From the NCBI GenBank assembly GCA_044507115.1, contig JBIQJZ010000045.1, positions 1 through 20,236 of the forward strand: DNA of 20,236 nucleotides, written 5' to 3'. Every line of letters begins with the position of its first letter. The stretch's first letter is position 1. The notes beneath the pieces are model-generated. The model made no database searches. It was not told the DNA's origin and saw only the letters and a program-made list of their open reading frames with translations. Shown piece after piece: positions 6,015 to 14,333 of the stretch. The translations under genes and the position numbers were made by a program. The DNA comes from Chryseosolibacter sp044507115. Lineage in GTDB: Bacteria > Bacteroidota > Bacteroidia > Cytophagales > Cyclobacteriaceae.

Positions 6015-9000
6015 TTATCTCAACAGCATTACCGTCCCTGTATAGCGAATATTATTATAGCGCAGATCAATGGTGTAGTAGTAGACATCCGGGGGAAGAG
6101 GTTCCCCTCTGGAAGTGCCGTCCCACAACACCTCAAATCCAATCATTTCGTGGACAACCTGGCCCCGTTTGTTATAGATTGTGATGACGGCGTCATCATA
6201 CTGCTCCATCCCGATGGGTGACGTGATCTTCCACACATCGTTCGCTCCATCACCGTTGGGTGTGAAGGCGTTCGGAATATCCAACTCTTCGAATGTATAC
6301 GTCAGTGTGATTACGCGATCGCGTGCCTCGCTAAGATTTTTCCCATCGGTCAGAATGACGTAGACGATACGGGAATCGAGAATAAGATCCGTGAAATTGA
6401 CGTAGCTGTAGGTAATTGATCGGATCGCCTGGACATATGCTTCTGCGGACGCAGTCCCCGTAAGTGTGAGGATACCCGCTTGTGCATCGTACTCGCCAAG
6501 TATATCGGGTGTGGAAGTGAACTCCAGCCGATCGTTCGCAGATCTGAAGTTCTGTCGTCTGAACCCGATTTCCGCGCCCTCGAGTGTTTCATCGTCGACA
6601 TCCACGGCATTGAACAATAGTGTGAACGGAATTTTTGTTCCGCGACCAACTTCGTAGTTCAGGGTGTCGCTCTCCAGTTGTGTGACGAGGGGGGCGTCGT
6701 TGATGGGATTTATCGTTAGCGCGACGTACGTATTCGCCAGGCCAAAGTAAGTGCCGTCACCGCCATTCCAGAGCAATGTGTCCCGCCCGAAGTAATCCTG
6801 CTGGGGTGTATACGTGAGTGCCCCTATTGACGCTGTTGGAACGACCTGTCCGATGCTCACTGGGACGTTACCGACGCGCAAGAGACCGTGCTTCGGGAGT
6901 TCATCAATGCGGATTTCCGCAAGTGTGTTACCATCTGCATCGGAGAAAGCGTTGGCGAATTGCTGCGGAGCGAAGGTAAGAACCTGGTCTTCGTTTGTGG
7001 TTAGAGAAAACGCCGTGACCACCGGACGCGAGTTAACAAAGATCTGGAAGTCCTGGTCGACCGGCGTGCCAACACCGTCGCTCACACGGATGCGCACTGC
7101 TACATTTCCGGCAGTTCCTGCAGGAGGGGTGCCGTGCAGACGTGCGCGACCGTTGCCCTGTGATGTTAATGTCAGCCACGCCGGTCTTGTCGGTGCTGTC
7201 AGGGTCAACGTCTGGCCGTCTACATCAGTGGCTTCGACTATGTACTCGTACAGCGTTCCTACCTCCGCCAGTGTTACCGGAGTAGAAGTAAATACCGGTA
7301 AGTCGTTCACCGATTGGATCACGAGATTGAAGGAACGCGTGATGAAATTGACATTGGGTGCCGGACTGCCGGGGCCGCTGTCTTCGACGCGAACGGTGAT
7401 GGTCGCAGTGCCGTGCTTGTCCGGTGCGGGTTTGATACGGAGTGTGCCGGTGGTTTGCGGACTCGTATAAGAGACACTCAGCGTCTCAAACAATGCAGGC
7501 TGGTTTGTTGACACGGTTACCGTCAGTGATTGGTTTTCGTCCGGGCCTGCCGTAATTCCTGTCAACGGAACATTCTGCAACGGCGCGTCTTCCTGGATGG
7601 GACCAAACGTGATCGGGTCAAGTGTCGGGGCACTATTTACTTCGTTCACCTGCACGGTGAAAGTTTGGATGTAGGTATTCTGATTGGGTGCTGGTGTACT
7701 GGCACCGTTGTCGATCGCCGTTACGGTGATCGTTACCGTTCCTGACGTGTTGGGAGTGACTGTGTAATTCAACTGTGCCGTCGTCTGACCATTCGCTCCG
7801 ATCGTCGAAGGTGTGATCGTTGGTGTGGGGATGAGGGCGGTATTTCCGGAGGATACGAGCAGCGTCAGCGTTTGGGCTGCCTCAAACGGACCTTTCGAGA
7901 TGTTATTGATCGTTAACGATTGGGGGCCTGCGTTTTCAAGCAGTACCTGATTCGGTATCGTGGTGAAACTGGGCGGATCGTTGATACCCGCGATGTTGAC
8001 CGTTACTGTATTTTGAACGGACAGCCCACCGGTGTCGGTTGCGCGGACAACAATCTGCACGGTGCCAAATACATCGGGCTTGAACAAGAAGCGAAGGTTG
8101 CCTTGGCTGATCGTCGGATTGGTCTGGTAGAAGGTTCCATTCGTAAAAGAGACAACAGAATAGACCAACTGCTCAGGTGTATTCTCGACGTCGCTGAAAC
8201 CGGGAAGTAAATTTACAACAGTCTCTTGCGGCTCGTCTTCAACTACATTCACTGCTGGTAGGGTAATCGCCACAGGTGCATCGTTGACTGAGTTCACTTG
8301 AACAGCAAGGTTGAACGTGTTACTGAATCCTGTGCCATCGTTCACGCGCACTCCCACAGTGAGATTTCCGAAGTAGTTCTGCGCGGGGGTGATAACGTTC
8401 CCTGAAACGGTATAGTTGGTCCCGGGTTGTATGGCCATTGTGAAACCGGTAGGATAAGGATTGTCGACATCCGTCACCTGGAGATTTGCAAATTGTATGG
8501 TCAATGGCTGATCCTCGTTCGTCACCAGCGGGTTTGGTGTTTGCCCAGTGATAACTGGCAGGTCGTTTACAGGTGCGACCTGGACCGCTACGCCAAAGGT
8601 CGGGCTGTCAGCAAGGCCATCGTTAACTTTAACATTCACCGTTAGCGGGCCGGCGTAGTTCGGTGCCGGGGTGACGGTGTTCCCCGAGAACGTGTAATTT
8701 GTTCCGGGTAACACTGTTACCGTAAATGTTGTGTTGTCGGGGTCGCTGATCACCAGATTGGAGCGCTGGATGGTAAACGGAGTGTCCTCAGTAGCAGCGA
8801 TCGGGTTTGGAGTCTGCCCGGTGATTGTCGGCGGTACGTTGACTGCTCCCAGCGTGACCAGAACGCCAAATGTGGCGCTGTTCGCTTGTCCGTCGTTCAC
8901 GCGAACATTTACGGATAGGTTCCCATTGTAGTTCAGGGCAGGCGTAACGGTGTTGCCGCTCACAGTATAGTTCGCGCCCGGCAGTACGGTTAATGTAAAC

Positions 9001-12000
9001 GTCGTGTTATCAGGATCCAGAATGATGAGGTTCGACAGTGTTAACGTAAATGGTACGTTCTGCGTCCCGACTATGGGATGAGGATTCTGACCGGTGATCT
9101 CGGGAGGATCGTTCACCGCTGTGACGTTGACAGCCACTCCAAAGGGTGGGCTGTTTACTGTTCCGTCATTTACCTGAACATTTACTGTCAATGGGCCATT
9201 GTAGTTTGACGCCGGTGTCACGGTGTTTCCGCTGAATGTGTAGTTCGAGCCGGAAAGCACGGTGACCGTGAAGGTCGTGTTGTCCGGATCCACGATGACG
9301 AGGTTCGAACGTTGAATCGTGAAGGGCGTGTCCTCCGTAGCCAGGATGGGGTTCGGACTTTGCCCGGTAATCGAGGGAGCGTCGTTAACCGGATTCACCG
9401 TTACCTGCGCGCTAAACGTCGGACTATTCAGACTGCCGTCACTCACGCGGACGTTTACCGACAGCGGGCCATTGTAATTCAGTGCTGGCGTGATTGTTGT
9501 CCCTGAGAATGTATAGTTTGTCCCGGGGAGCACCGTCAGTGAGAAATCGTTCGGGTACGCATTGTCCGGGTCTTCAATCGTAAAGTCTGTAACCTTAAGC
9601 ACGAGCGGAGTATCTTCGTTCGTACTTAGCGCAACCTGTCCGGTAATGGCAGGCGCCTTGTTGGTGTAGTTAACCTGGATGATGAGATTGTAGATCGCAC
9701 TGTTTGCCTGGCCGTCGTTCACGAAGACCCGCACCACGAGGTTTCCGCTGTAACCAACGGAAGGGGTGATGGTGAACCCGGAAACGGAGTAATTAGACCC
9801 CGATAGAATCGATAGCTCAAAATCCCCAGGGTAGGTATTGTCTGGATCGCTGACGATAAGATCGCTGTATTTGAGCGTCAGCGGTTGACCGTCCCCGGTA
9901 TTCAGCGGGAGTTGGCCAGTGATTACCGGCACATCGTTTACAGCTGCAACGTTGACTGCAACGCCGAATGTTGCGCTCTCGGCCTGTCCGTCACTCACGC
10001 GAACGTTTACCGTAAGAGGCCCGAAGTAGTGGGGTGCGGGTGTGATGGTAGTGCCACTGAAGGTGTAGTTTGTTCCGGGTAGAACAATGAGTGTAAAGGT
10101 CGTGTGGTCTGCGTCTTTGATCGTCAGGTTTGCGACAGAAAGCGTGAACGGCGTGTCCTCAGTTGCATTGATTGGATTGGGTGATTGTCCGGTAATAGAA
10201 GGAACATCGTTTACCGAAGCCACTTGAACAGCTACCCCGAACGTTGCACTGTTAGCGGTACCGTCATTCACGCGGACGTTAACCGATAAAGGCCCGTTGT
10301 AGTCAGGCGCGGGGGTAATGGTGTTGCCGCTGAAGGTGTAGTTCGCTCCGGCTAGCACGGTCAGTGTGAATGAGGTGTTGTCCGGATCCGAGATGATCAA
10401 ATTCGAAAGCGTTATCGCGAATGGTGTGTCCTCTGTGGCAGTGAGTGGATTCGGTATCTGACCCGTGATAACTGGCGGATCGTTTACCGCAGCGACCTGA
10501 ACCTGGACACCGAACACCGGGCTATTTTCTTCGCCGTCATTGACGCGCACATTCACCGTTAGCGGTCCGGTGTGATCCTGAGCCGGCGTGATGGTATTGC
10601 CTGAGAACGTGTAGTTGGCACCGGGGAGAACGGTCAGCGTAAACGCGTTGTCATCCGGATCAACTATAGTAAGGTTCGCGAGCGTAATGGTAAACGGCGT
10701 ATCCTCAGTCGCATTGATTGGGTTGGGGGACTGCCCGGTAATCAAAGGTGCGTCGTTCACGGCGTTCACCTGGACGGCTACGCCGAACGTGTTGCTATTG
10801 GTTGTTCCGTCGCTCACGCGAACATTCACCGAAAGAGGACCGCTGTAGTGCGATGCGGGGGTAACCGTGTTTCCACTGAATGTGTAATTAGTTCCGGCGA
10901 GTACGGTCAGGGTAAAAGTGGAATTGTCCGGATCCTCTATTACCAGGTTCCCCGTTGAGATAATGAAGGGAGTATCTTCTGTAGCAATGATCGGATTTGG
11001 CGTTTGCCCGGTGATGACGGGGGCGTCGTTGACGGCGGTCAACTGAACAGATACCCCAAACGGGTCGCTATCAACCGTGCCATCGTTCACTTTGACATTG
11101 ACAGTCAATGGATCATTGTGGTGCAAAGCAGGGGTGACTGTGTTTCCGCTGAAGGTGTAGTTCGATCCGGGAAGGACGGTTAGGGTAAAGGTTGTGTTGT
11201 CGGGATCCACGATCACGAGATTCGCGAGCACAATCGTGAATGGCGTATCCTCAACGGCGATAATTGGATCGGGCGTCTGGCCAGTGATGGCAGGCTTGTC
11301 GTTTACAGCGGTCACCGTCAATGCCAGGCCGAACGTGTTGCTGACCGCAGTCCCGTCGGTCACTTGTACGTTCACTGTCAGCGGTCCGTTGTAGTCGGCC
11401 GCCGGTGTGATTGTGTTTGAGACAAACGTGTACCCTGTGCCCGCAAGCACTGATAGCGTGAAGGTGGTATTATCAGGGTCTTCAATCGTCAGATGTGAAA
11501 GCAAGACGGTAAAGGGTGTGTCCTCAGCCGTTGTTAAGACACCGGTCTGGCCCTTGATCTCCGGAGCATCGTTGACCGGATTGACGGTAAGGCTCAATCC
11601 AAATGTGTTGCTATCGGAAGTACCGTCATTCACACGTACATTAACTGTGAGGGCCCCATTGTAGTCCGGATCAGGAATGACCGTGTTCTCTTCGAAGGTG
11701 TAGTTGGTGCCCGGCAAAACAGTAAGGGTAAATCCGGATGGATAGGATGTATCCGGATCATCGACGATCAGATGCGAGAGCAGTACGTCAAATTTGTTGT
11801 CCTCGTCCACTTCGAGATTCGGCACCTGCCCGGTTATTTCCGGTGGATCATCGACTGGAGTCACATCGATCTGCAGACCAAAGATGTTGCTGTCGTTGGT
11901 TCCGTCGTTCACCTGGACGTTGACCGTAAGAGGACCATTGAAGTCCTGGTCCGGCGTCACCACGTTTCCAGCCGGGGTGTAGTTTGAACCAGGGAGTACG

Positions 12001-12185
12001 GTCAGTGTGAAATCATCGGGATAGGCGCTGTCCTCATCCGTCACCAAAAGGTGCGTGAATAGAATCGCTATTGTTTGGTCTTCCGCGATGACAATCGGCT
12101 CGGGGGGTTGTCCGGTAATGACGGGTACCTGAGCATACGTACGAAAGAAAAAACAACAGATAATAAAGACTAAGCCAACTCTCAT
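6015..12185 (-). CDS. Giant cadherin-like repeat adhesin with type IX (type B) sorting domain
   Basis: The protein has 2056 residues. Residues 1-18 are a signal peptide (cleavage after TYA likely). Residues 23-1305 are 14 tandem repeats of 90-94 residues, each starting ITGQ, with a DPDN core and usually ending AVNDAP-like. This is the cadherin-like/Ig-like calcium-binding repeat style. Residues 1306-1631 are three more divergent domains of the same kind (101, 115 and 110 residues). Residues 1632-1722 resemble a putative-Ig (He_PIG-like) domain, 1723-1833 a CSPG/cadherin-like domain (KHGLLRVG), and 1834-1967 a further beta domain. Residues 1968-2056 (IPNAFTPNGDGANDVW ... MLLR) are the gliding-motility-associated C-terminal domain (TIGR04131/CHU_C type) that routes proteins through the type IX system. 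The only cysteines are in the signal peptide. A cell-surface adhesin or motility filament is likely. It heads a three-gene operon. Confidence 0.92.
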   Translation of the reverse strand: MRVGLVFIICCFFFRTYAQVPVITGQPPEPIVIAEDQTIAILFTHLLVTDEDSAYPDDFTLTVLPGSNYTPAGNVVTPDQDFNGPLTVNVQVNDGTNDSNIFGLQIDVTPVDDPPEITGQVPNLEVDEDNKFDVLLSHLIVDDPDTSYPSGFTLTVLPGTNYTFEENTVIPDPDYNGALTVNVRVNDGTSDSNTFGLSLTVNPVNDAPEIKGQTGVLTTAEDTPFTVLLSHLTIEDPDNTTFTLSVLAGTGYTFVSNTITPAADYNGPLTVNVQVTDGTAVSNTFGLALTVTAVNDKPAITGQTPDPIIAVEDTPFTIVLANLVIVDPDNTTFTLTVLPGSNYTFSGNTVTPALHHNDPLTVNVKVNDGTVDSDPFGVSVQLTAVNDAPVITGQTPNPIIATEDTPFIISTGNLVIEDPDNSTFTLTVLAGTNYTFSGNTVTPASHYSGPLSVNVRVSDGTTNSNTFGVAVQVNAVNDAPLITGQSPNPINATEDTPFTITLANLTIVDPDDNAFTLTVLPGANYTFSGNTITPAQDHTGPLTVNVRVNDGEENSPVFGVQVQVAAVNDPPVITGQIPNPLTATEDTPFAITLSNLIISDPDNTSFTLTVLAGANYTFSGNTITPAPDYNGPLSVNVRVNDGTANSATFGVAVQVASVNDVPSITGQSPNPINATEDTPFTLSVANLTIKDADHTTFTLIVLPGTNYTFSGTTITPAPHYFGPLTVNVRVSDGQAESATFGVAVNVAAVNDVPVITGQLPLNTGDGQPLTLKYSDLIVSDPDNTYPGDFELSILSGSNYSVSGFTITPSVGYSGNLVVRVFVNDGQANSAIYNLIIQVNYTNKAPAITGQVALSTNEDTPLVLKVTDFTIEDPDNAYPNDFSLTVLPGTNYTFSGTTITPALNYNGPLSVNVRVSDGSLNSPTFSAQVTVNPVNDAPSITGQSPNPILATEDTPFTIQRSNLVIVDPDNTTFTVTVLSGSNYTFSGNTVTPASNYNGPLTVNVQVNDGTVNSPPFGVAVNVTAVNDPPEITGQNPHPIVGTQNVPFTLTLSNLIILDPDNTTFTLTVLPGANYTVSGNTVTPALNYNGNLSVNVRVNDGQANSATFGVLVTLGAVNVPPTITGQTPNPIAATEDTPFTIQRSNLVISDPDNTTFTVTVLPGTNYTFSGNTVTPAPNYAGPLTVNVKVNDGLADSPTFGVAVQVAPVNDLPVITGQTPNPLVTNEDQPLTIQFANLQVTDVDNPYPTGFTMAIQPGTNYTVSGNVITPAQNYFGNLTVGVRVNDGTGFSNTFNLAVQVNSVNDAPVAITLPAVNVVEDEPQETVVNLLPGFSDVENTPEQLVYSVVSFTNGTFYQTNPTISQGNLRFLFKPDVFGTVQIVVRATDTGGLSVQNTVTVNIAGINDPPSFTTIPNQVLLENAGPQSLTINNISKGPFEAAQTLTLLVSSGNTALIPTPTITPSTIGANGQTTAQLNYTVTPNTSGTVTITVTAIDNGASTPAPNQNTYIQTFTVQVNEVNSAPTLDPITFGPIQEDAPLQNVPLTGITAGPDENQSLTVTVSTNQPALFETLSVSYTSPQTTGTLRIKPAPDKHGTATITVRVEDSGPGSPAPNVNFITRSFNLVIQSVNDLPVFTSTPVTLAEVGTLYEYIVEATDVDGQTLTLTAPTRPAWLTLTSQGNGRARLHGTPPAGTAGNVAVRIRVSDGVGTPVDQDFQIFVNSRPVVTAFSLTTNEDQVLTFAPQQFANAFSDADGNTLAEIRIDELPKHGLLRVGNVPVSIGQVVPTASIGALTYTPQQDYFGRDTLLWNGGDGTYFGLANTYVALTINPINDAPLVTQLESDTLNYEVGRGTKIPFTLLFNAVDVDDETLEGAEIGFRRQNFRSANDRLEFTSTPDILGEYDAQAGILTLTGTASAEAYVQAIRSITYSYVNFTDLILDSRIVYVILTDGKNLSEARDRVITLTYTFEELDIPNAFTPNGDGANDVWKITSPIGMEQYDDAVITIYNKRGQVVHEMIGFEVLWDGTSRGEPLPPDVYYYTIDLRYNNIRYTGTVMLLR
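8271..12119 (-). repeat. 14 tandem in-frame repeats (270-282 bp each)
   Basis: Unit boundaries in residues: 23-116, 117-209, 210-299, 300-390, 391-481, 482-572, 573-663, 664-754, 755-846, 847-938, 939-1029, 1030-1120, 1121-1211, 1212-1305. Units 1, 2, 9, 10 and 14 carry a YP-x-x-F insert after the DPDN-like loop. Units 3-8 and 11-13 have the shorter form, usually NTTF or a close variant. The protein repeats are very similar, but the DNA differs at most third codon positions. Confidence 0.95.
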
Positions 12186-12219
12186 TATTACCTGAATCTT
12201 GTCTAGGTGAAAAGGGTAA

Positions 12220-12227
12220 CAAATATC
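12220..12227 (-). promoter_or_regulatory. Possible -7 box for the adhesin operon (GATATTTG)
   Basis: On the minus strand GATATTTG differs at one position from TAnnTTTG and lies about 35 nt before the adhesin ATG, in the 112-bp divergent gap shared with the glycosyltransferase. No convincing -33 box was found. For the glycosyltransferase on the plus strand I see only poor matches (TATTTTCG at 12243-12250). Confidence 0.25.
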
Positions 12228-12297
12228 GGCTATTTAGAAGTGTATTTTCGAGCGGAAACGTATTTTTTCACCATTTTTAGGGCCATTTTCGTTTCTC

Positions 12298-13467
12298 ATG
12301 ACCAATTTCTTCCTGATTTTATTCTGGATTAGTTCAGGCATTATTCTCTACACCTACATCGTGTACTTTCTGGTTGCGGTAGTACTGGCACGGTTCTCAT
12401 CGCGGCGGTCGCCCGAGGTGGGTAGAACTGATGATTGGCCGGAGGTGACGCTCGTGATCGCCGCCTATAACGAAGAGCGCTTCATCGCGGAGAAACTGAG
12501 AAATTCGCTGGAACTCGATTACCCCACAGGTAAACTGAAAATACTTGCTGTCACTGACGGATCATCAGATGATACCGGCCGTATCATTCAGGAGGGGTTT
12601 AAGGAGGTTTTGCACTTCCACGAGCCGGAACGGAGGGGGAAGATACATGCTGTGGACAGGATCATGAAACACGTGACGTCGCCGGTTGTGATTTTCACTG
12701 ACGCGAACACACTGTTGAATGCGAGTGCGGTAAAGAATATTGTCCGGCATTATCAAGACGAGAAAGTGGGCGGGGTAGCCGGCGAGAAACGTGTCATAAG
12801 CACGGGGGCGGACAGCGCTTCGGGAGCAGGTGAAGGATTGTACTGGAAATATGAATCGACGCTGAAGAAGGCCGACTCTGACTTGTACACGGTTGTCGGC
12901 GCGGCGGGTGAATTGTTTTCCATTCGTACGAAGCTCTACCAGAGCCCTCCGCCGGACACGGTAATTGAGGATTTTTTCCTGTCAATGAAGATCGTGGGTT
13001 CCGGATACCGATTTGTATACGAACCGGAGGCTTATGCTATGGAGGGGCCGTCTGCCACGACCGAAGACGAGTGGAAACGCAAAGTGCGCATTTCGGCCGG
13101 AGGCCTTCAGGCTATCGCGCGCCTGACTCATCTGCTCAACCCTTTCCGGTACGGGATCGTATCTTTCCAGTATATCTCGCACCGCGTGTTGCGCTGGACA
13201 CTTGCGCCCTTGGCGCTTCCAATAGTTTTTGTTGCCAATGCCTTCCTGTTCCGGCATTCATTCTTTTATGAGTTGGCGTTTTACGCGCAGTGTGGCTTTT
13301 ATTTGTTGGCAATTCTTGGCCACATCTTGCGAGATCGCAAGATTCCGATAAAAGGTTTTTTTGTGCCTTACTACTTTACGCTGATGAACCTAAGTGTGTT
13401 CTTCGGATTCGCCAGAATACTGAAAGGACGACAATCGGTCGTGTGGGAGAAAGCAGCACGGGCTTAA
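12298..13467 (+). CDS. Membrane-bound family 2 glycosyltransferase
   Basis: The protein has 389 residues: one N-terminal transmembrane helix (about 5-30), a GT-A catalytic domain, then two or three helices (about 302-322, 327-347, 358-376). This is the layout of polysaccharide synthases such as hyaluronan or poly-GlcNAc synthase. Catalytic features are VIAAYNEE (53-60), the nucleotide-binding DGSSDDT (87-93), the metal site TDAN (134-137) in the DxD position, and the base IEDFFLS (223-229). The final signature of processive enzymes, QxxRW, is not intact; at that place the protein has RKVRISAGG (261-269), common in related non-cellulose enzymes. It probably extends or starts an exported glycan at the inner membrane from UDP-sugars. 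It is divergent from the adhesin operon with 112 bp between, so coregulation is possible but not shown. Sugar specificity is unknown. Confidence 0.88.
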   Translation: MTNFFLILFWISSGIILYTYIVYFLVAVVLARFSSRRSPEVGRTDDWPEVTLVIAAYNEERFIAEKLRNSLELDYPTGKLKILAVTDGSSDDTGRIIQEGFKEVLHFHEPERRGKIHAVDRIMKHVTSPVVIFTDANTLLNASAVKNIVRHYQDEKVGGVAGEKRVISTGADSASGAGEGLYWKYESTLKKADSDLYTVVGAAGELFSIRTKLYQSPPPDTVIEDFFLSMKIVGSGYRFVYEPEAYAMEGPSATTEDEWKRKVRISAGGLQAIARLTHLLNPFRYGIVSFQYISHRVLRWTLAPLALPIVFVANAFLFRHSFFYELAFYAQCGFYLLAILGHILRDRKIPIKGFFVPYYFTLMNLSVFFGFARILKGRQSVVWEKAARA

Positions 13468-13488
13468 CAACTCGCCGATCGAAAGCCA

Positions 13489-13508
13489 CTATCGCTTTTG
13501 GACGATAG
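13489..13508 (+). repeat. Stem-loop after the glycosyltransferase gene
   Basis: CTATCG (13489-13494) pairs with CGATAG (13503-13508) across an 8-nt loop, 21 nt past the stop codon. There is no T tract, so any terminator role is weakly supported. Confidence 0.35.
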
Positions 13509-13513
13509 AATCA

Positions 13514-13586
13514 CCCTCTCCTCCGGAGAGGGCTGGGGTGAGGTGATGAAGAAAGTGTGCTGGGGTGAGGTGATGAAGAGAGTGGG
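13514..13586 (+). repeat. Dispersed hairpin element plus 27-bp tandem duplication
   Basis: A perfect 8-bp hairpin, CCCTCTCC-TCC-GGAGAGGG (13514-13532), is followed by two near-identical 27-bp units starting CTGGGGTGAGGTGATGAAGA (13533-13559 and 13560-13586). The same hairpin and GTGAGGTGAT tail occur again at 20183-20219. Elements of this form are, in my experience, common between genes in Bacteroidota. Confidence 0.75.
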
Positions 13587-13640
13587 GTGTGGTTGCTGAA
13601 GCAGGTCGTGGAGAGAATCAATTCAGATCGAGGCGGGCAA

Positions 13641-13666
13641 TAAAAAAGCCCCGCCTTCGCGGGGCC
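13641..13666 (-). terminator. Rho-independent terminator of the lemA transcript
   Basis: On the minus strand the 7-bp stem GCCCCGC/GCGGGGC (13648-13665, 4-nt loop GAAG) is followed directly by TTTTTT (13647-13642). It lies 34 nt past the lemA-like stop. This is the clearest terminator in the window. Confidence 0.9.
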
Positions 13667-13699
13667 CTCTCTAATTGCAAGCAGAGAGAAAAATCGTTA

Positions 13700-14278
13700 T
13701 TAAAACTCAACCTTTGGAGCGTTCTCGGATCCGGCTGCTGCCTGGAATCCTGTCCGCGGTGAGAAGTCTTCGCCACCGCCGAACATATTCAGCGCCATCC
13801 TTTTGAAATAACCCCGAACATAGGAATTATATTCCCGAACGCTGTCATTATATCGCTGTCGTGCGATGTTTATCCTGTTTTCCGTTCCTTCCAATTGAGC
13901 CTGCAGGTTCTGGAAGTTTTCCGTGGAGCGAATCTGAGGATACGCTTCAAACGCGAGGTTGATGGCAGTGTTGATCCTGCGCCCTGCGATTTCCAGGTCC
14001 TCAGGTGTTTGCGCGTTGGTAATACCCGCGCGAGCTTGCGTGACCTCAGTGAGAATAGCCCGCTCGTTTTCAGCAGCACCTTGTACGGTGGCAACCAGAT
14101 TGGGTATGAGATCCGCCCTGCGCTGATAAGTAGCCTGAACATCGGCAAATTCAGCGTTCACGCGTTCCTGTGCCCGGATGGCATTGTCGTAAATGCCGGT
14201 TCCCCACATGAAGAAGCCAAAGAAAATAACGACGATCACACCGACGACAACCAGTGTTGTTATTAAGCCTTTTCCCAT
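13700..14278 (-). CDS. lemA: LemA family protein
   Basis: The protein has 192 residues: one N-terminal membrane helix (about 5-26) and then a long helical coiled domain. The family's core pattern is clear: IYDNAIRAQERVNAEFADVQATYQRR (29-54) runs into DLIPNLVATVQGAAENE (56-72), then VTQARAG (79-85). The N-terminus points outward in the usual model, with the helical bundle in the periplasm. The biochemical role of LemA is not well defined; it is widespread, often near TPM-domain or M48 peptidase genes. Those partners are not next to it here. It is 55 nt downstream of prfA on the same strand and ends at a strong terminator, so it may share a transcript with prfA. The ATG at 14278 begins a good membrane anchor and is the natural start. 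Confidence 0.93.
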   Translation of the reverse strand: MGKGLITTLVVVGVIVVIFFGFFMWGTGIYDNAIRAQERVNAEFADVQATYQRRADLIPNLVATVQGAAENERAILTEVTQARAGITNAQTPEDLEIAGRRINTAINLAFEAYPQIRSTENFQNLQAQLEGTENRINIARQRYNDSVREYNSYVRGYFKRMALNMFGGGEDFSPRTGFQAAAGSENAPKVEF

Positions 14279-14333
14279 ATCACGTATTTTGGATCAAAGT
14301 AACGCAAAAGTTTCGAATCGGTTACACCGAGGC

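Noticed and set aside
6814..7470. 218-aa open frame on the + strand
   Set aside because: It lies wholly antisense to the adhesin gene, has low-complexity composition and no start context. It is a shadow of the real frame.
8731..11982. Series of similar + strand ORFs (8731, 10615, 11194, 11407, 11794)
   Set aside because: They look alike because they are the complement of the tandem adhesin repeats. They are not separate genes.
8271..12119. Regular repeats that might suggest a CRISPR array
   Set aside because: Units are about 273 bp, continuous, in frame and coding, with no short repeat-spacer pattern and no cas genes.
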